Positions 46,043 through 59,975 are shown, numbered from the stretch's first letter. The stretch is 64,000 nucleotides of DNA from Panax quinquefolius (GCA_020205615.1 CM035164.1:3189501-3253500), one strand, 5' to 3'. Made by a program: numbers and translations. Notes: generated by a model not told the origin, from the sequence alone.

Positions 46043-49000
46043 GGTGACACCCCCAAAATAGGTATACATCACCCATCTTGAGTCGCCAAATACATGGTAC
46101 AAAATTCAAATACAAACTTAATTATACAACATGAGCTGTGAGTTTTAATACAAACATTGTGACGCCCCCAAAATTAGGTATACGTCACCCATCTTGGGTC
46201 GCCACTTACATGGTACATAAATTCAAATACAACTTACTAACCTAACTGCCGTAGGTATGCAATACGACATAAACTCGTGAGTTTGAATACAAATATTGTC
46301 TCACTAGATATTATACAAACTCAAAAGGAGTCCTCATTACAACTATTATCACACTATTTCACGAATAGTGAGGACTACTAATGCTATCCTCTCGGACCAT
46401 TACTTACGTTCCCCGACTCGTCCCAAATATGTTCTCATTTCACGAAGAGAACAAAGAAAGAAAAAGGGTGAGCTCAACTAGCCCAAAGAAGAAATATTAT
46501 GACTAAGATAATGCGTAATAAATTATCATTAGCCTTCAACAATGTTAAAAACCGATAAAATACAATAGACAACCAGTTTAATCGCAAGTGAATAAGCAAT
46601 CCATTAAAAGAGTCAAGTAGAGAATAAAGTCTACTATCTTTTAGGTTTTAAAAGGTTTTCATCAATTTTTATCACCGAGACTCGACAATAAATAAACCAC
46701 CACATCTAATCATCCACAGCATTCACGGTCCAAGGATTTTCATCAAATTATCAATGGTCATGACTATACCAAATCACCCCGGTCATAATCATACCAAAAC
46801 TATCCATCAACGCATTACAGCCACCGAGGACTTTTTGTCACATCATTTATATCAAGTCATGATTATACCGAATGATCCCCGGTCATAATCATACTAAGTT
46901 CATCTATGCACGTAAGCCAAAGATAACATAATATAACATGAGGATGATGACAATGACATAGTAATTCAATAAAACAAGTTCAAGAATTATTTAATCCATG
47001 AATTATTAACGTCCAAATTGTCAACATGATCTTGTTTTACAGTAGTAAAAAATTCAAGAATGATCGAAGAATATTTCCATGAAAGATCTTCGGATGAAAC
47101 GCAAATATCAAGGATATTCTACTAATTTCATGGAGTATAAAAGTCAAAGTTTTAACCAACCGGGTATAATAAAGAATGGAATAACAAAAGAAATCACCAT
47201 GCATGCGGATTTGTATGATAAAGTTATTCCAACAGAATAATAATAACGGAACCAGTCGTGTGAAATTACACAATGCCAAGGATGTTCCAATGAATAATAA
47301 AGATGGAACCGGATCCGTGTAAAACACATGATAGGATATTCCAACAGAATGATAAAGACGGAACCAGTCCTAAAACACATGCATGGGATGTTCCAACAGA
47401 ATAATAAAAAATCGGAACCAGTCCTGTAAAACACATGCATGTGATGTTCCAACAGAATAATAGAAGAATGTCACCAAGTATAGGGTAAAATCACAGTATC
47501 TGAGTTATTCCAATGTAATAATAAGCAATGGAATAACATAAGGATTTCACCAAGTATAGGGTATGCCACAGACATCACGGAGTTATGTATAGGGTATGCC
47601 ACTTTTACGAAAGTTATTCCAATGTAATAATAATGAATGGAATAATGTAAGTTCTCTTCAAGAAGAAAGAATAACACCCCTTACCGTAAAAGAACCTAAT
47701 ATAGAAGTAGTGAAGTAGCGAGAATACTCTTCTTCTTTCTATAATTTTCTCTATATAAACCTCTCTCTATAATTTATCTCTGTAGAGTTTCAATGAATTC
47801 GTAAGAAAATAATGAAGGAATGAGCTTCTATTTATAGGAAAATGGAATGCATAGTAACTAATCCATGAACGGTCCAGATTGATTTACTTTAATCTGACGG
47901 TCCATATTTAAAGAAAAATCTTTTAAATAAAATATAATATATTCTATTTATATAAAAACATTTTACTATACAAACACTATGCAAAACACTATGCAACACT
48001 ATGCATAATAAAATATAATATATTCTATTTATAGAATAACTTTAATAAAGTATTCTATTTTATATAAAAAGATGTTTCGCTTTTATTACGTTAATAATAC
48101 TGAATAAAACAAAACGTCATTATCGCTATAATAATTCATATTATTAATCGACAATAATGGAATCAAACCGAGTGACTTCTCACATAAGCATCAATAATCA
48201 ATACTGCAGTATGCAACCACACGACATCGTATTTTTACTACCGAGTAGTTCAACAAGAACTACTTTAAAACTTCCGTAGTTATTTCAATAAAATATTTTT
48301 GTCTTTCTCAATCCGACAATAATTCTATTGTGGGGTCCACCAATGATTGAGTAGTTATGCAGAATATTCTACGCTAAACCTAATATTCCCAGGACCAATC
48401 GAATATAATATAACCACTTGCGTACTTTGCAAAAATTTATAAATACTACCCACAACTATAATATTATCTTAAATTCACACCATAATATTAAAAAAAATTA
48501 TTTCAACAAAATTTAAATCTTTATTGATAAAATCACTGGGTCTCACAAACATTGTCTTCTAGACAGCATTAAAACTCAAAATAAGTCCTCAATACATTTA
48601 TTGTCACACTATTTAACAAAATAGTGAGGACTACTAATACTATCATCTGGTCCATCACTCCGTTCCCCGACTCGTCCCAAAGAATATTCTCATTTCCTGA
48701 AGAGAACAGTGAAAGAAAGGGTGAGCTCAACTAACCCAGTAAAAAATATTATGACTAAGATAATGCAGAATAGATTATCATTAGCCTTAAACAGTGTTAA
48801 ACTGATACAATGTAACAAACATCAAGTTTAACTACAGCGGAACAAGCTATCCATTAGAAGAGTCAAGTAGAGAATAAAATCTACTATCTTCTATGATTTA
48901 AAAGGTTTTTCATCACTTTTATCGCTGAGACTCAGCTTAATAAATAATCCACATTATCAAATCATCCTTGCACTACAAGCTAAGGATATTCTTTAGTATC

Positions 49001-51307
49001 ACGACCACGAATTATCCATTCACCACGGGCCAAAGATAATCATGTTTTCATCAATGGTCCTGATCATGCCATAAAATAATTCATCTTTGTACTCTTGGCC
49101 GAAGAGAATCCATAGCCATAATCATACCAAAAACTGTCCATCAATGCACTACGGTCAATGAGGATTTTTACCACATCATTCATCACATTACGGTCATGAT
49201 TATACCGAATAATCCATGGTTATAATCACACCAAGTCCATCTATGCACTACGGGCCAAAGATGACTTTTACCACATCATTTATAACATTACGGTCATGAT
49301 TATACCGAATAATCCCTGGTCATAATCATACCAAGTCCATCTATGCACTACAGGTCACATATGACTTTCAATATAATATAAACATGAGGATGATGACAAT
49401 GACATAATAATTCAATAAAACAAGTTCAAGAATTAATTTATCCAGGAACCAATAACGTCCAAATTGTCAACATGATACTTCTTTGTAGAGTAAAATTTAA
49501 GAATGCTCAGAAGAATATTGGATGAAGCGCAAATATCAAGGATATTCCACTAATTTCATGGAGTATAGAAGTCAAAGCTTTAACCAACTGAGTATAATAG
49601 AATATATAAAACTGCAAATGGATTTTCGTCCGCCATGCGATAATCCACGTATACAGATCATTTTCACAATTTAATAATGAATGAATACAAAGGATCATTC
49701 ACCATGCATGTGGTAATCCACATGTATGTGTTATTCTAACGGAATAATAAATAATGGAACCCGTGTCCCACAGTAAAATGCATAGTATGGATATTCGACA
49801 AGATAATAAATATTGAATCAGAATCCGGCGTAAACGCACGATAGGATATTATTCGGCGAAATAATAAAGAACGAAAAAATAAATAATGGAACCAGTCGTG
49901 AAATTAAATTACGCGCTGGATATATTCCGAGAATAATAAAGAACGGAATAATAGAAGAATTTCACCATGCATGCGGACTTCCAGATAAAACAAAGCTATT
50001 CCAACATAATAATAAAGAATGGAATAATAGAAGAATTTCACCATGTATGCGGTACTTGATAAACAAAAGTTATTCCAACATAATAATAAAGAATGGAATA
50101 ATAGAAGAATTTCACCATGTATGCAGATTGTGATCGATTGTGATTATTCCAACATAATAATAAAGAATGGAATAATAGAAGAATTTCACCATGTATGCGG
50201 TACTTCGCATTGACAGGTTATTCCAACATAATAATAAAGAATGGAATAATAGAAGTTCTCTTCATGAATAGAAAAGAATAATACCCCTTACAGGTACAAC
50301 AAATAATATCCATTACCGTAAAAGAAGAGTATTCTGACTTGTTGGGCGAGGATATACTCGAAAAAAAACTTGTACTACGCTCAAAGCTTTCTTAAACTCT
50401 AAAGAAATACGCTCAAGATTATAGAAGAAGAACTCTCTCTATAGTTTCTCTCTCTAGAGTTTCAGTGAATTCGTAAAAAATAATGAATGAATGAGCTTCT
50501 ATTTATAGAAAAATGGACTGCATAATAACTAATTCAAGAGAGGTCCAGATTGATTTACTTTAATCTGACGGTCCATATTTAAAGAAAAATCTTTTAAATA
50601 AAATATAATATATTTTATTTATAATCTAATAAAACGAATAAATTTATAAAAGTATTTTGTTTTTATATATAAAGATTTTACTATGCAAAACACTATGCAG
50701 AATACTATGCAACATATGCATAATAAAATATAATATATTCTATTTATAGAATAACTTTATAAAAGTATTCATTTTATATAAAAAATTTTACTATATGAAA
50801 CACTATGATACACTATGCATAATAGAATATAATATATTCTATTTATAGAATAACCTTATAAAAGTATTCTATTTTATATAAAAAGTTTTGCTATTTTATT
50901 ACATTAATAATACTAATAAAACAAAACTGAGTGACTTATCACGTAAACATCAATAATCAATACCGTGTGCTACTATGCAACCATGCCAGACATCGCATTT
51001 CTGTACTTTTACAACCGAGTAGTTCAACAGTTTAAACTGTAAAACTTCCGCCATTATTCTCATAAAAATATTTTTGTCGTTTTCTCCATCCGACAATAAT
51101 TACGTCATGGGTCCACTAATGATTGTACCGCCGTATTTGATATTCCCCACACAAAAAGAATATTCCCCGACCAATCGAATATTATACAACAACTTGCATA
51201 CTTTTCAAAATTTATAAATAATACCCACAACTATAACACACACCATAATATTAAAAAAATTATTTCGAGAAAATTAAATATTTATTCATAAAATCTGGGG
51301 TCTCACA
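46043..51307 (-). repeat. 5' LTR of G2 (interrupted)
   Basis: Two parts, 46043-46157 and 48553-51307, make about 2870 bp. TATA box TATAAATAG at 50499-50507 (minus). GAATATTC-type motifs near 51140-51190 again show 19-bp spacing. A tandem array (49970-50260, about five units of 55-75 nt containing CCAACATAATAATAAAGAAT) lies downstream of the TATA box. Confidence 0.82.
46158..48547 (-). mobile_element. Solo LTR nested in the G2 5' LTR
   Basis: A 2390-bp LTR starting TGTGAGACCC at 48547 and ending GGGGGCGTCACA at 46158 on the minus strand, same family as its host. A perfect AACAT duplication is at 46153-46157 and 48548-48552; the uninterrupted site is seen in the other G2 LTR near 43267. TATA box at 47828-47836; AACAGAATAATAA-type repeats at 47220-47460. 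Confidence 0.9.
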
Positions 51308-51312
51308 TATTT

Positions 51313-52613
51313 CCTAAAGAACTTCCCGGTCTACCCCCAGAACGTGAAAATGAATTCTTTATTGACCTTGAACCTGGTACAAAGCCCATTTCTAAAACCC
51401 CATATTGAATGGCTCCTATTGAACTTCAGGAGTTAAAGGTCCGACTATAGGAGTTATTGGACATCGGGTTCATTCGTCCTAGTACATCTCCTTGCGATGC
51501 TCCTGTTTTTATTTGTAAAGAAGAAAGACGGGTGTATGCGACTTTGTATTGACTACCGGAAATTGAACCATGTCACCATCAAGAATAGGTATCCGCTACC
51601 TCGCATTAATGACATGTTCGACCAGTTGCAAGGAGCACAATTCTTTTCAAAGATCAATCTTCGTTCTAGATATCACCAGCTGAAGATTAAAATCGAGGAT
51701 ATTCCAAAGACCCTGAGAACTCGATGCGGGCATTATGAATTCTTAGTCATGTCTTTTGATCGACTAATGCTCCTCCGCTTTCATTCATGATATGATAAAT
51801 TGTGTGTTCAAAGAATATTTGGATCAGTTCGTTTTCGTCTTTATTGATGACATCCTCATCTATTCCAAAAGCCATGAAGATCATGAGCGCCATTTGAAGT
51901 TGGTCCTTTAAAGGCTTCGAGATAATAAGCTATATTCCAAGCTGAAGAAATGTGAATTCTGGCTTGGGGAAGTAGCATTCCTTGGGCACGTGGTGTCAAA
52001 ACATGGAGTATCCGCTGCTTGCCAAGATTGAAGCAATACAAAGTTGGAAGCAACCGTTAGTGATCAAGACGTAGCTTTACGGGCTTAATAGTTACTATCG
52101 GAGATTCGTGGAAGGGTTTTCTCGAATCGCTACTCCGTTAACTCAGCTGACTCAGAAAGATACAAAATTTGTATAGAGCAAGGAATGCGAGAAGAGTTTC
52201 CAAGAGCTCAAGAGGAGACTCATTTCGACACCTGTTTTGACAATGCCATCTGGTTCGGATGAATTTTTTATCTACAGCTATGCTTCAGGCAAAGGGTTAG
52301 GATGTGTTCTTATGCAACATGGGAAAGTTATAGCCTATGCCTCGAGACAACTCAAAGAATATGAGAGAAATTATCTTACTCATGATTTGGAGTTGGCAGC
52401 AGTCGTTTTCGCGTTGAAGATCTGGAGACACTACCTGTATGGGGAGAAAGTGGAGATCTATATAGATCATAAAACCCTCAAATATTTCTTCACCCAAAAA
52501 GAACTCAACATGCGGCAACGACGTTGGCTCGAGCTGTTGAAAGATTACGATCATATCATCCAATAACATCCTGGAAAAATAAACGGGGTAGCTGACGCAT
52601 TGAGTAGAAGATC
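51313..52613 (+). pseudogene. G1 reverse transcriptase and RNase H
   Basis: Continues G1 pol after the G2 insertion. RT shows [25 protein letters not shown] and FIDD at 51840-51851; stops and frameshifts lie near 51405, 51540 and 51780. RNase H is open at 52237-52566 ([33 protein letters not shown]). Its first catalytic Asp is changed: IYSDAS reads IYSYAS. It ends VADALSRRS just before the solo LTR at 52619. Confidence 0.87.
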
Positions 52614-52618
52614 ATATG

Positions 52619-54230
52619 TGGGAGCTGTCGTTTACATTCCTAAATTAACCTCACTTTTACTTTACAAATTTAAACAATTAGCACAGTAGTAAGCAATGAT
52701 CAATCCCATAGAGAGTGATTTTTTCTATATTTATTCTAAGATTTCTAATGAAAATGGAATTTTGAATTAATTAATTAAATTAACAAGAATAAACTAATAA
52801 GAATAAACATTAAATAAAAAGCTTCAGTTCTTCAGTTTAGTATTACCTTTTTATAACAATAGATTAATAAAGTGTAACATTATTTACCCTTCAATGAAAC
52901 TAATAGCCCTAGGTAACAACAAGCTCTGCTACCCGAAACTCCCCTTAGATTGTCACTCAATAAAACAAGCTCTTCACAAGATTCTAACAATTATATAACC
53001 TAGAATAAGCTCTCTAGATTTAATATAATAGCAGCATTAAGAACTAGGGAATTAGACTATTCCAAGCAACAAACACATAAGCTCGGATTGTTTAACTTGT
53101 CTTCTGATAATCATAGCAATACTCAAAAGCTTGTCCACAATCATGTATTACTAATTACTACTTATGATTAGGAACAATATCAATTACATGTAATATTATT
53201 CCTTGATCTAGCATATGATATTCGTTAACCAACTCAATCCTGCAGAAATCAAATTAGTTAAGCCAAATAGCATTCATAAATTAAATAAGATTATCAAGAA
53301 TGAATTTCATGTGAGAAGGAATAAATAATGAATACTCAATTAACCATTAATTATAAATAAGGTTCAACATCCCTTAGAACTGGATAAAAAGAACTTAGTT
53401 CATGTCTTCAATCCTCCAATGTTGTAGATGAGAGAATGTATTAGATGATTGAATGAATAAAATCCAGACTAGCATCCTCTATTTATAGTGCTAGACAAAG
53501 TCCTAAATCCTATAGGAAGTAGAAATTCAAATCCTAAAAGGAATTACAAATCATAAATAGTTTCCATAAAGAAATATAATTCAATTTGGAAATAAAACTT
53601 AGTCTAAAAGAAATCCTAAAGCTAATAGAAATATCAATCCAATTCCATGTAAAAGTCTGCCAAAATTTGCTTTTAGAAACTTTCCAAAAATCCAAGATTT
53701 TCCAATTTTCCCGCTCAAATTCGCTAGGGCGAATTTTCATTTCATACTGCGACGTCCTTTGGTAAAACAAGCATAACTTTTGATCCGAGAGGAGTTACGG
53801 GGTCTGCTACCTATCCAAACGAAGATATCAACGAGGTCTACAACCTTCATTCTTTGCGATTTGATAGATTCTAGTTGGATCATGGTCAAAATCAGGCTCC
53901 AAGTGACTGCTATGCAAATTGTAACATCCAAACTTTTAGGTTCAACTTCCGTTTGGTAAAAAGATCATAACTTTTTCATATGAACTCCGATTGAGACGGT
54001 TCAAGATGTTCCGAAAAGCTATAGAAGAGCTCTACAATAAAATCCAAATCCCAAGCCAAGACCATGCATTCAACTTAATGCTAAAAATCCTGTAATTTTC
54101 CCTTTTTCCTCATTTCAGCTCTAATTCTTCCTGAGATCATTAAACACATTAATAAGCTCATATACACATGAAACATGGAATAAAACTAAATATAAAAGAA
54201 TCAAAATAAATGAATAATATGCACTTATCA
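52619..54230 (-). mobile_element. Solo LTR of Athila/Tat type
   Basis: A 1612-bp LTR starting TGATAAGTGCATATT at 54230 and ending AGCTCCCA at 52619 on the minus strand. A perfect ATATG duplication is at 52614-52618 and 54231-54235. The near-terminal TGGGATTGATCATTGCTTAC resembles the equivalent part of the LTR at 55271, which supports the lineage. It splits G1 between RNase H and integrase. Confidence 0.88.
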
Positions 54231-54235
54231 ATATG

Positions 54236-55270
54236 CTGGTACGAGTGCGATGTTTTTAACACAAATGCCCATCTTGTATGACTTGCAAAGGATGGAGATA
54301 GAGGTAAAGGCTCCAAGTACCCACGTGATGATATCAAACATACGAGTAGAACCGACTTTAATCGATAAAGTTAAAGCTGCTCAAGCTACGGACATGGAGC
54401 TGATGCGTATGAAGAAGAAAGTGCAAGAAGATGTTATTCCAGAAGCAAGAATCGATGAAGATGGAATACTTCGAGTCAACTCCAAACTTTGTGTTCCTAA
54501 CGATTCTAACTTGAAGCATAGAATCTTGATGGAGGCACATAACACACCGTTTTCAATCCATCTTGGGAGTACCAAAATGTATCACGATCTTCGACATACA
54601 TTTTGGTGAAGCAATATGAAGAGAGAGATCACAGAGTTTATATCCAGGTGTTTAACTTGTCAATGTGTAAAGGCGGAGCATCAAGTGCCAAAGGGTCCAT
54701 TGCAACCACTTGAGATTCTGAAATGGAAGTGGAAACACATTACTATGAATTTCGTTACGGGTCTTCCCAAGGTTTCTCAAGGAATAGATGTGATTTGGGT
54801 CATTGTTGATAGATTAACCAAGTCTGCTCATTTCTTGCCGATAGGGGAGACTTATTCCTTTAAACGTCTTGCTCGTATGTACGTGACTGAGATTTTGAGA
54901 TTGCATGGAATACCAGTATCCATAGTTTCGGATCGTGACCCAAGATTCACTTCACGATTTTGGGTTTGCTTCTGAAGCTATGAAGCACAATTTATTTATT
55001 CTGGGCTTCGGCATACCATCCTCAAACGAATGGGCAATCAGAAAGGACTATTCAAACTCTTGAAGATCTATTAAGACTCTGTGTCCTAGATTTCAAAGGG
55101 AGTTGGGATAAGTACTTGCCATTGGTGGAATTCTCCTACAACAACAGTTATCAGGCAAGTATAAGCATGACTCCATTTGAAGCATTGTATGGAAGAAAAT
55201 GTCATTCTCCAGTATGCTGGGACGAGGTGGGTGAAGCAAACATTGTTGGGACCAGAATTGGTACGCATAA
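54236..55270 (+). pseudogene. G1 integrase, truncated
   Basis: Zinc finger intact: HNTPFSIH and CLTCQC. In the core the first catalytic Asp is Asn (ITMNFVTGL for ITMDFVTGL); the second is kept (VSDRDPRF) and the Glu follows a frameshift ([11 protein letters not shown]). Stop at about 54610 within the zinc finger and a frameshift near 54960. The C-terminal part ends at 55270, where the Athila LTR is inserted. Confidence 0.86.
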
Positions 55271-56617
55271 TGTTGGATAAAATTTAGTTACGCACAACAC
55301 GCAAGTATACGTGGTCAACAAGTAATATAGTAGTGAATAAAGTATCGTTCCCACGAAGACAAATTAACAAGAAATTTAATTTCACAATTATCAATTTTTT
55401 ATTAATCCTAATTCTATTAAACTATTTAATTCAATGGTTTAAATTATAGAAACTAAATTAATAAATAAAAAAACTATCACGAAACAATCACAAATATCAA
55501 AATCCAGAATTTTAAACAGTTAATGGAGAAGTAGACTTATGATTTCACCCTAAGCTTCACTCTAATTTTCAACCCTTTATTCCAACTCAATTCAATATCC
55601 CAGTTTATTAATCAAGAACACGAATGTAGTACTAGCCACCTCTCGATGCACTAATACCATATTAACTTAAATCCACAATTAAGATAGAAACAAGTTAAAC
55701 ACCTAAATCAACCAACTCACTATATCTCTATGTGAACTAAAATTAAAGAAGGTTTAGGCTTAAGTTCTCTATCAGATTATATGCGATGTCAAGCATATCT
55801 CTACCTTAACAATAATCAAGAATCTGTTATTCACAAAATTCATGACACATACTATATTAACTAAGTCTAGATTTGAATGTCTAGATTTGAATATCCTCTT
55901 TCGATTCCATTCAAATCCACAAGAAATTGTTGATCAAGCAATTCATAAATTCATGCTCAAATTAACATAGATAAAATGAAAATATTTTATTGAACTGGAA
56001 ATCAAAGTTAAGAAATTATCGTTTCACCCAAGGATCCATCACAAGCCTAATAAGCAAATTAGTTCATAACGAATGAAGTAAAAACTGAATAATCTAACGA
56101 AAACATCCTTGCAATTACAAATAAAAGACTAATGAGAAGAATAATGATGAACACCCTTCATGTAGCCTAGAATTGCAATCGTCACGAAAATCTCTTCAAA
56201 TTACTCCTCCAAAGCTTGCACTCAAATCCTGGAATTAATCTCTATATTATGCTTCTCTTGATGCTTGATTTGTTGTTTACAACGTAATATATATTTCTCC
56301 CTTTGTTCTGGCCGAAGTCCCTCCTTATTAGAGTCCATGCGCATTACAAAAGTCCCAAAACCATCTCGACAAGAAAGTTCAATCGTTGATCGGCAGATTA
56401 GGAACCCATTTGTACCGCCTACCGCTAAAGAATTTTTTTCATATCATGCATTTTTCCACTTTTGCTCCAAAAGACCGTCTTTCTTCATCACTTGCCTCCA
56501 GACCACCCTATACATAAAAGAACATGAAACGAGTGAAGACGAACGCAAAACAAGAAGATAACTACGAATTTAAACTTGAAATGAACATCGATTCGTGTAT
56601 ATTAAATCCACTTATCA
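55271..56617 (-). repeat. 3' LTR of the Athila-type element
   Basis: A 1347-bp LTR starting TGATAAGTGGATTT at 56617 and ending TTATCCAACA at 55271 on the minus strand. Confidence 0.85.
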
Positions 56618-56631
56618 AAATCCCCCAAACT
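56618..56631 (-). other. Polypurine tract of the Athila-type element
   Basis: AGTTTGGGGGATTT on the minus strand, directly before the LTR. Similar GTTTGGGGGA tracts recur on this strand near 57350 and 59150-59220. Confidence 0.8.
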
Positions 56632-57913
56632 TTAATCGTGCTAGTCCTCAAGCACAAAATAAACTACATGATATGCAATGCAATGAGATGAAATAAGTAA
56701 AATCTAAATGCCTTAGAATCCAAAAATATCACAGAAACTAAATTATCCCAACGGCCTCAGAGAAAACTAGCAACTCTACACTATGAATTACCAGAACCAA
56801 TCCACGGTTTCATATTAATTCTCAAACCTTGAACAATTATCACTGATATAGTGTACGTGTGTGTTTAACATCTATGAAAACTGATACGGAGTCCAATTCA
56901 ATACATAAGTAATTTCTTAGAAGGAATCATGCAGTGCAAACTTAAAAATGTCAAAAATAGGCATATTCCAACTAAAACTAAAACTATTCAATACCAAATT
57001 CAAGGGTTTATGCAGGGTACTGATACTTCTTTTATTTCATTTTTTCCCACGGGGGCTTTTTGCTCTTTTCTCGTTTTATTGTTTTTGTTTTATATACATA
57101 AGTGACTATGCAATGTCTCATCCCATTAGGCTAACAGTGCTACCCCTTAACGAGTTTTCGACCAACGACTCCCAGACCATTAAAGACCTTAGGGTGCTAG
57201 GTGTAAAGACAATCCCCTCGGGCGTACTTGCTCAAGTAACAAAGGCCCCGAAACAAGACTAGTCACAATGTATACCCTTTTCTTTTTTTTAATATTTTTT
57301 TTGTTTCTTCTTTTTCTCTTTGTTTTTTTAAGCTTATGTACCCCACATATACTCCCCCAAACTTAGGTTCTTGCCTAATTTTAGCCTTTACTGCATATCC
57401 TTGTCGTTTTCTCATTTACCCTAGCATTATCCTTTAGAAACTATTTATGTATCAATTGGAATTGACCGATTGACAAAGATGTTATTAACGTGCTAACCTT
57501 TTTATAATAGTTTCAAACAAGTGCAAGATTCGATTCATAATAGAAATTATATCACGGTTCTAATAATCAATGATGTATTGGTTAACTTGTTCACAATCTC
57601 ATCATTGGCCCACAAATAACATAAACTGCAGTACTATTGGACATATGCAAACATAATATTTAACTAATTTTTTTTTCCTTTTTTTTAGATTGAATATGAT
57701 AATAACAGAAATGCAATATCAAAAATAATAACCTAGACTACAATGCAAAAACCTAAGCTATTATGCAAACTAGAATGCAAACCTAGACTACAATGCAAAC
57801 AAAAATAACATATGCATGCAAACAAGAATAGCAAATCCTCCAAACTTAAGTAACGCAATGCCCTCATTGGATAAAAATAAAAATTAAGTGCATGAGGACT
57901 TCCCTGCAATCGC
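56632..57913 (-). other. Long 3' non-coding region of the Athila-type element
   Basis: About 1.3 kb between the extra ORF and the polypurine tract, with poly-T runs on the plus strand near 57280-57330 and 57668-57690. A plus-strand open frame at 56948-57262 lacks family resemblance and is taken as chance. Confidence 0.6.
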
Positions 57914-59128
57914 CTAAGTCAGGGGAGGTGGTTGCTGCTCTTCTTCATCGGAATCACTAGGTGGAAATGTCAGCAGTGGTCCTGGTTGCTGATATGGAAA
58001 TTGAGCCGTTGGGTTGAAACTTTGAAGGGTTATGTTGAGTGAGGCGAAAGATGCGTTCATAGCATCAAACATGTGATCCTGTCGCATTGCCAATCGCCGC
58101 ATTTCCCGACGTGCTGCCTTGTTGTGCGCAGTCACCCGATTTTAGAACTCATAGAATTGAGGACTGGATATTGCCTCGGTCTGTGGTACCTGCTCGGTTC
58201 CTTGATCTCCTATAGCTTTATCCTCATCCTCAGAGGTATCTTCTGCTTCAGCTTCGTCCTCCGAAGCTGATGGAAAAACAAATCCTAAACCTCTAGGATG
58301 CGATTCACCGTCGGGCCACACTGAATACCGCGCTATCATCCTGTTGTCTAGTAGCTGCAGCGGCATCTGCGTGGGCTCATCATTGGACCATCTCACTCCG
58401 GCTTGACGACACAACCCACAAATGAGCGATGGGTGTGGTAAGCCGCCTGAAAATTTGCCCCTTAGACATCGTCGAATAGAAAAACAGATAATGGCCCCGA
58501 TGTCTATGATAAAGTCTTGCACGATGGCGTAAAGGAGGAGTGCCTTCTCCTTGGTCACGTCCGAGGTGTGCGTGGACGGAAGCAATTTGGCACATAGGAA
58601 GGCATACCAGATTTTCTCGTACCGACTGAGGTCTTTGCTGTGAAACACCGTGCCGCCCTTCCGGCCCTTTATCCATGTTGTACCCGGCTTGGTTATGTTT
58701 TTGATAACCTCCTCAAAGTCAGAGTCGAAATCCCTCATATGGGCGTACTAACACTGGCAAGGCACCCTCAACTAAAAGTATGTATTGATTGCATCAGCAC
58801 TGAACGGGACCGTGCGACCCCGCACAAAGGCATTGAACGGTGCCTTATCCTCGGCGTTCGCATAGAATTCCTTGACGATATTCATAGCGGCGGGCTTGGG
58901 CTCCTCCGTGAATTTGACCCACCCTTGCTGATAAATTTGTTACATCATCTCACCGTCATGGGCATCGGGAGCCAACCCCCGCTCCGGTGTAAGAGCCTTG
59001 GTAACCATATAATCGTACCGGTCGGCGGCGGTAACACTTTTAAATTTTTGGCGGTCGAATGTATGGGGTGGTGCAGTTGGCGTTGAACTCTCTCCCTGTT
59101 GGTGTTTCGGAGTAGGTTGAGAAGCCAT
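57914..59128 (-). pseudogene. Athila extra ORF (plant transposon protein domain)
   Basis: One frame from MASQPTPKHQ at 59128 to 57914, about 404 codons, broken by four in-frame stops (near 58940, 58765, 58747 and 58140) but no frameshift. It contains FYANAEDKAPFNAFVRGRTV, CAKLLPSTHTSDVTKEKALL and ICGLCRQAGV, the pattern of the putative plant transposon protein domain (PF20167, from memory) found in Athila-type elements, then an acidic Ser/Asp/Glu region. This position is often called env-like, but I see no clear signal peptide or membrane segment. Role unknown. Confidence 0.78.
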
Positions 59129-59975
59129 TGATTGTTGTAGACACACTAATACCACCCAAACTTGGTTTACCCAAACTGTCAAACACGTGGTGTGCACAGT
59201 CCTTTCTTCCCCTCAAACTTGGTGTTTTCTATGGTAATTCCGGTGAGAGGAGATGAAGAACCAATAGAAAGGTGACATACACTCAATTTCTCTATCAGTA
59301 CCCCAATTTCTTGATGAATTCATATTTTTGGAGATAAATATGGGAGGTATATGGTAGGGTTTATATAGAGGTGGTTTAGAGTAGAGGAATTGGTGTAATT
59401 GATGGAGTGGGGTAGTTTGTGTTTGGTAATGGGGTGAGAGGGTGGAGGTCTAGTGTATTCGTGGGTAGAAGGACTGGGCTAGGTGGTATTGTAATGGAGG
59501 CTGGGTGGTTTGGGTGAGGGAGAATAAGATAAACAAAAAAAACGTGTAGTGGGGAAATAAGAAAGCGGTCAGGTGTAGATCTTTGAACGATATGCGCCAG
59601 AATCAAGGACCCCACCTCACTCAGGGTGTAAAACCATTTCAGCCATTTCCTACGGGCATGCTCATCGACTTCAGATTTTTGGCTTCCAATAGTGCAGATC
59701 AAAATTATCCTATTTTCCTTCTTTTCATGCCCATTGTTGCTCTTACTCAGTTTTGACTCCTCCTGCAACCATAAACATGCAAGATGTTAGATTATTGATG
59801 ACTTGGAGTATGATTGAGAGTTTGAACAAAACTTTTACTCTATAATACCTACCTAATACTTAATAAAAACTATATTCTAACAATTATAAATGAAATTATG
59901 AACAAATAATAAAATATTGGGTTACCTCCCAATTAGCGCTTAATTTTAAGTCGTTCAGCCTGACTACTCCCTGTT
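59129..59975 (-). other. Spacer between pol and the extra ORF
   Basis: Non-coding by family comparison. A 130-codon open frame (59376-59768) is Pro/Ile/Leu-rich at its end and is not in frame with the ORF downstream. Athila elements may express the extra ORF from a spliced or subgenomic RNA; no splice sites are assigned here. Confidence 0.5.

Larger units (their letters stand above)
43154..51307 (-). mobile_element. Gypsy chromovirus G2, internally deleted, nested in G1
   Basis: Minus-strand element with 5' LTR (46043-46157 plus 48553-51307), primer site, shrunken interior, polypurine tract and 3' LTR (43154-44489). A perfect TATTT duplication flanks it. Its 5' LTR is itself interrupted by a solo LTR of the same family. 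The interior keeps only gag tail, protease, the end of RNase H, the start of the integrase region, integrase C-terminus and a shortened chromodomain. Confidence 0.9.

Noticed and set aside
56948..57262. 104-codon plus-strand open frame
   Set aside because: Antisense to the 3' non-coding region of the Athila-type element; part of it is a T-rich low-complexity run.
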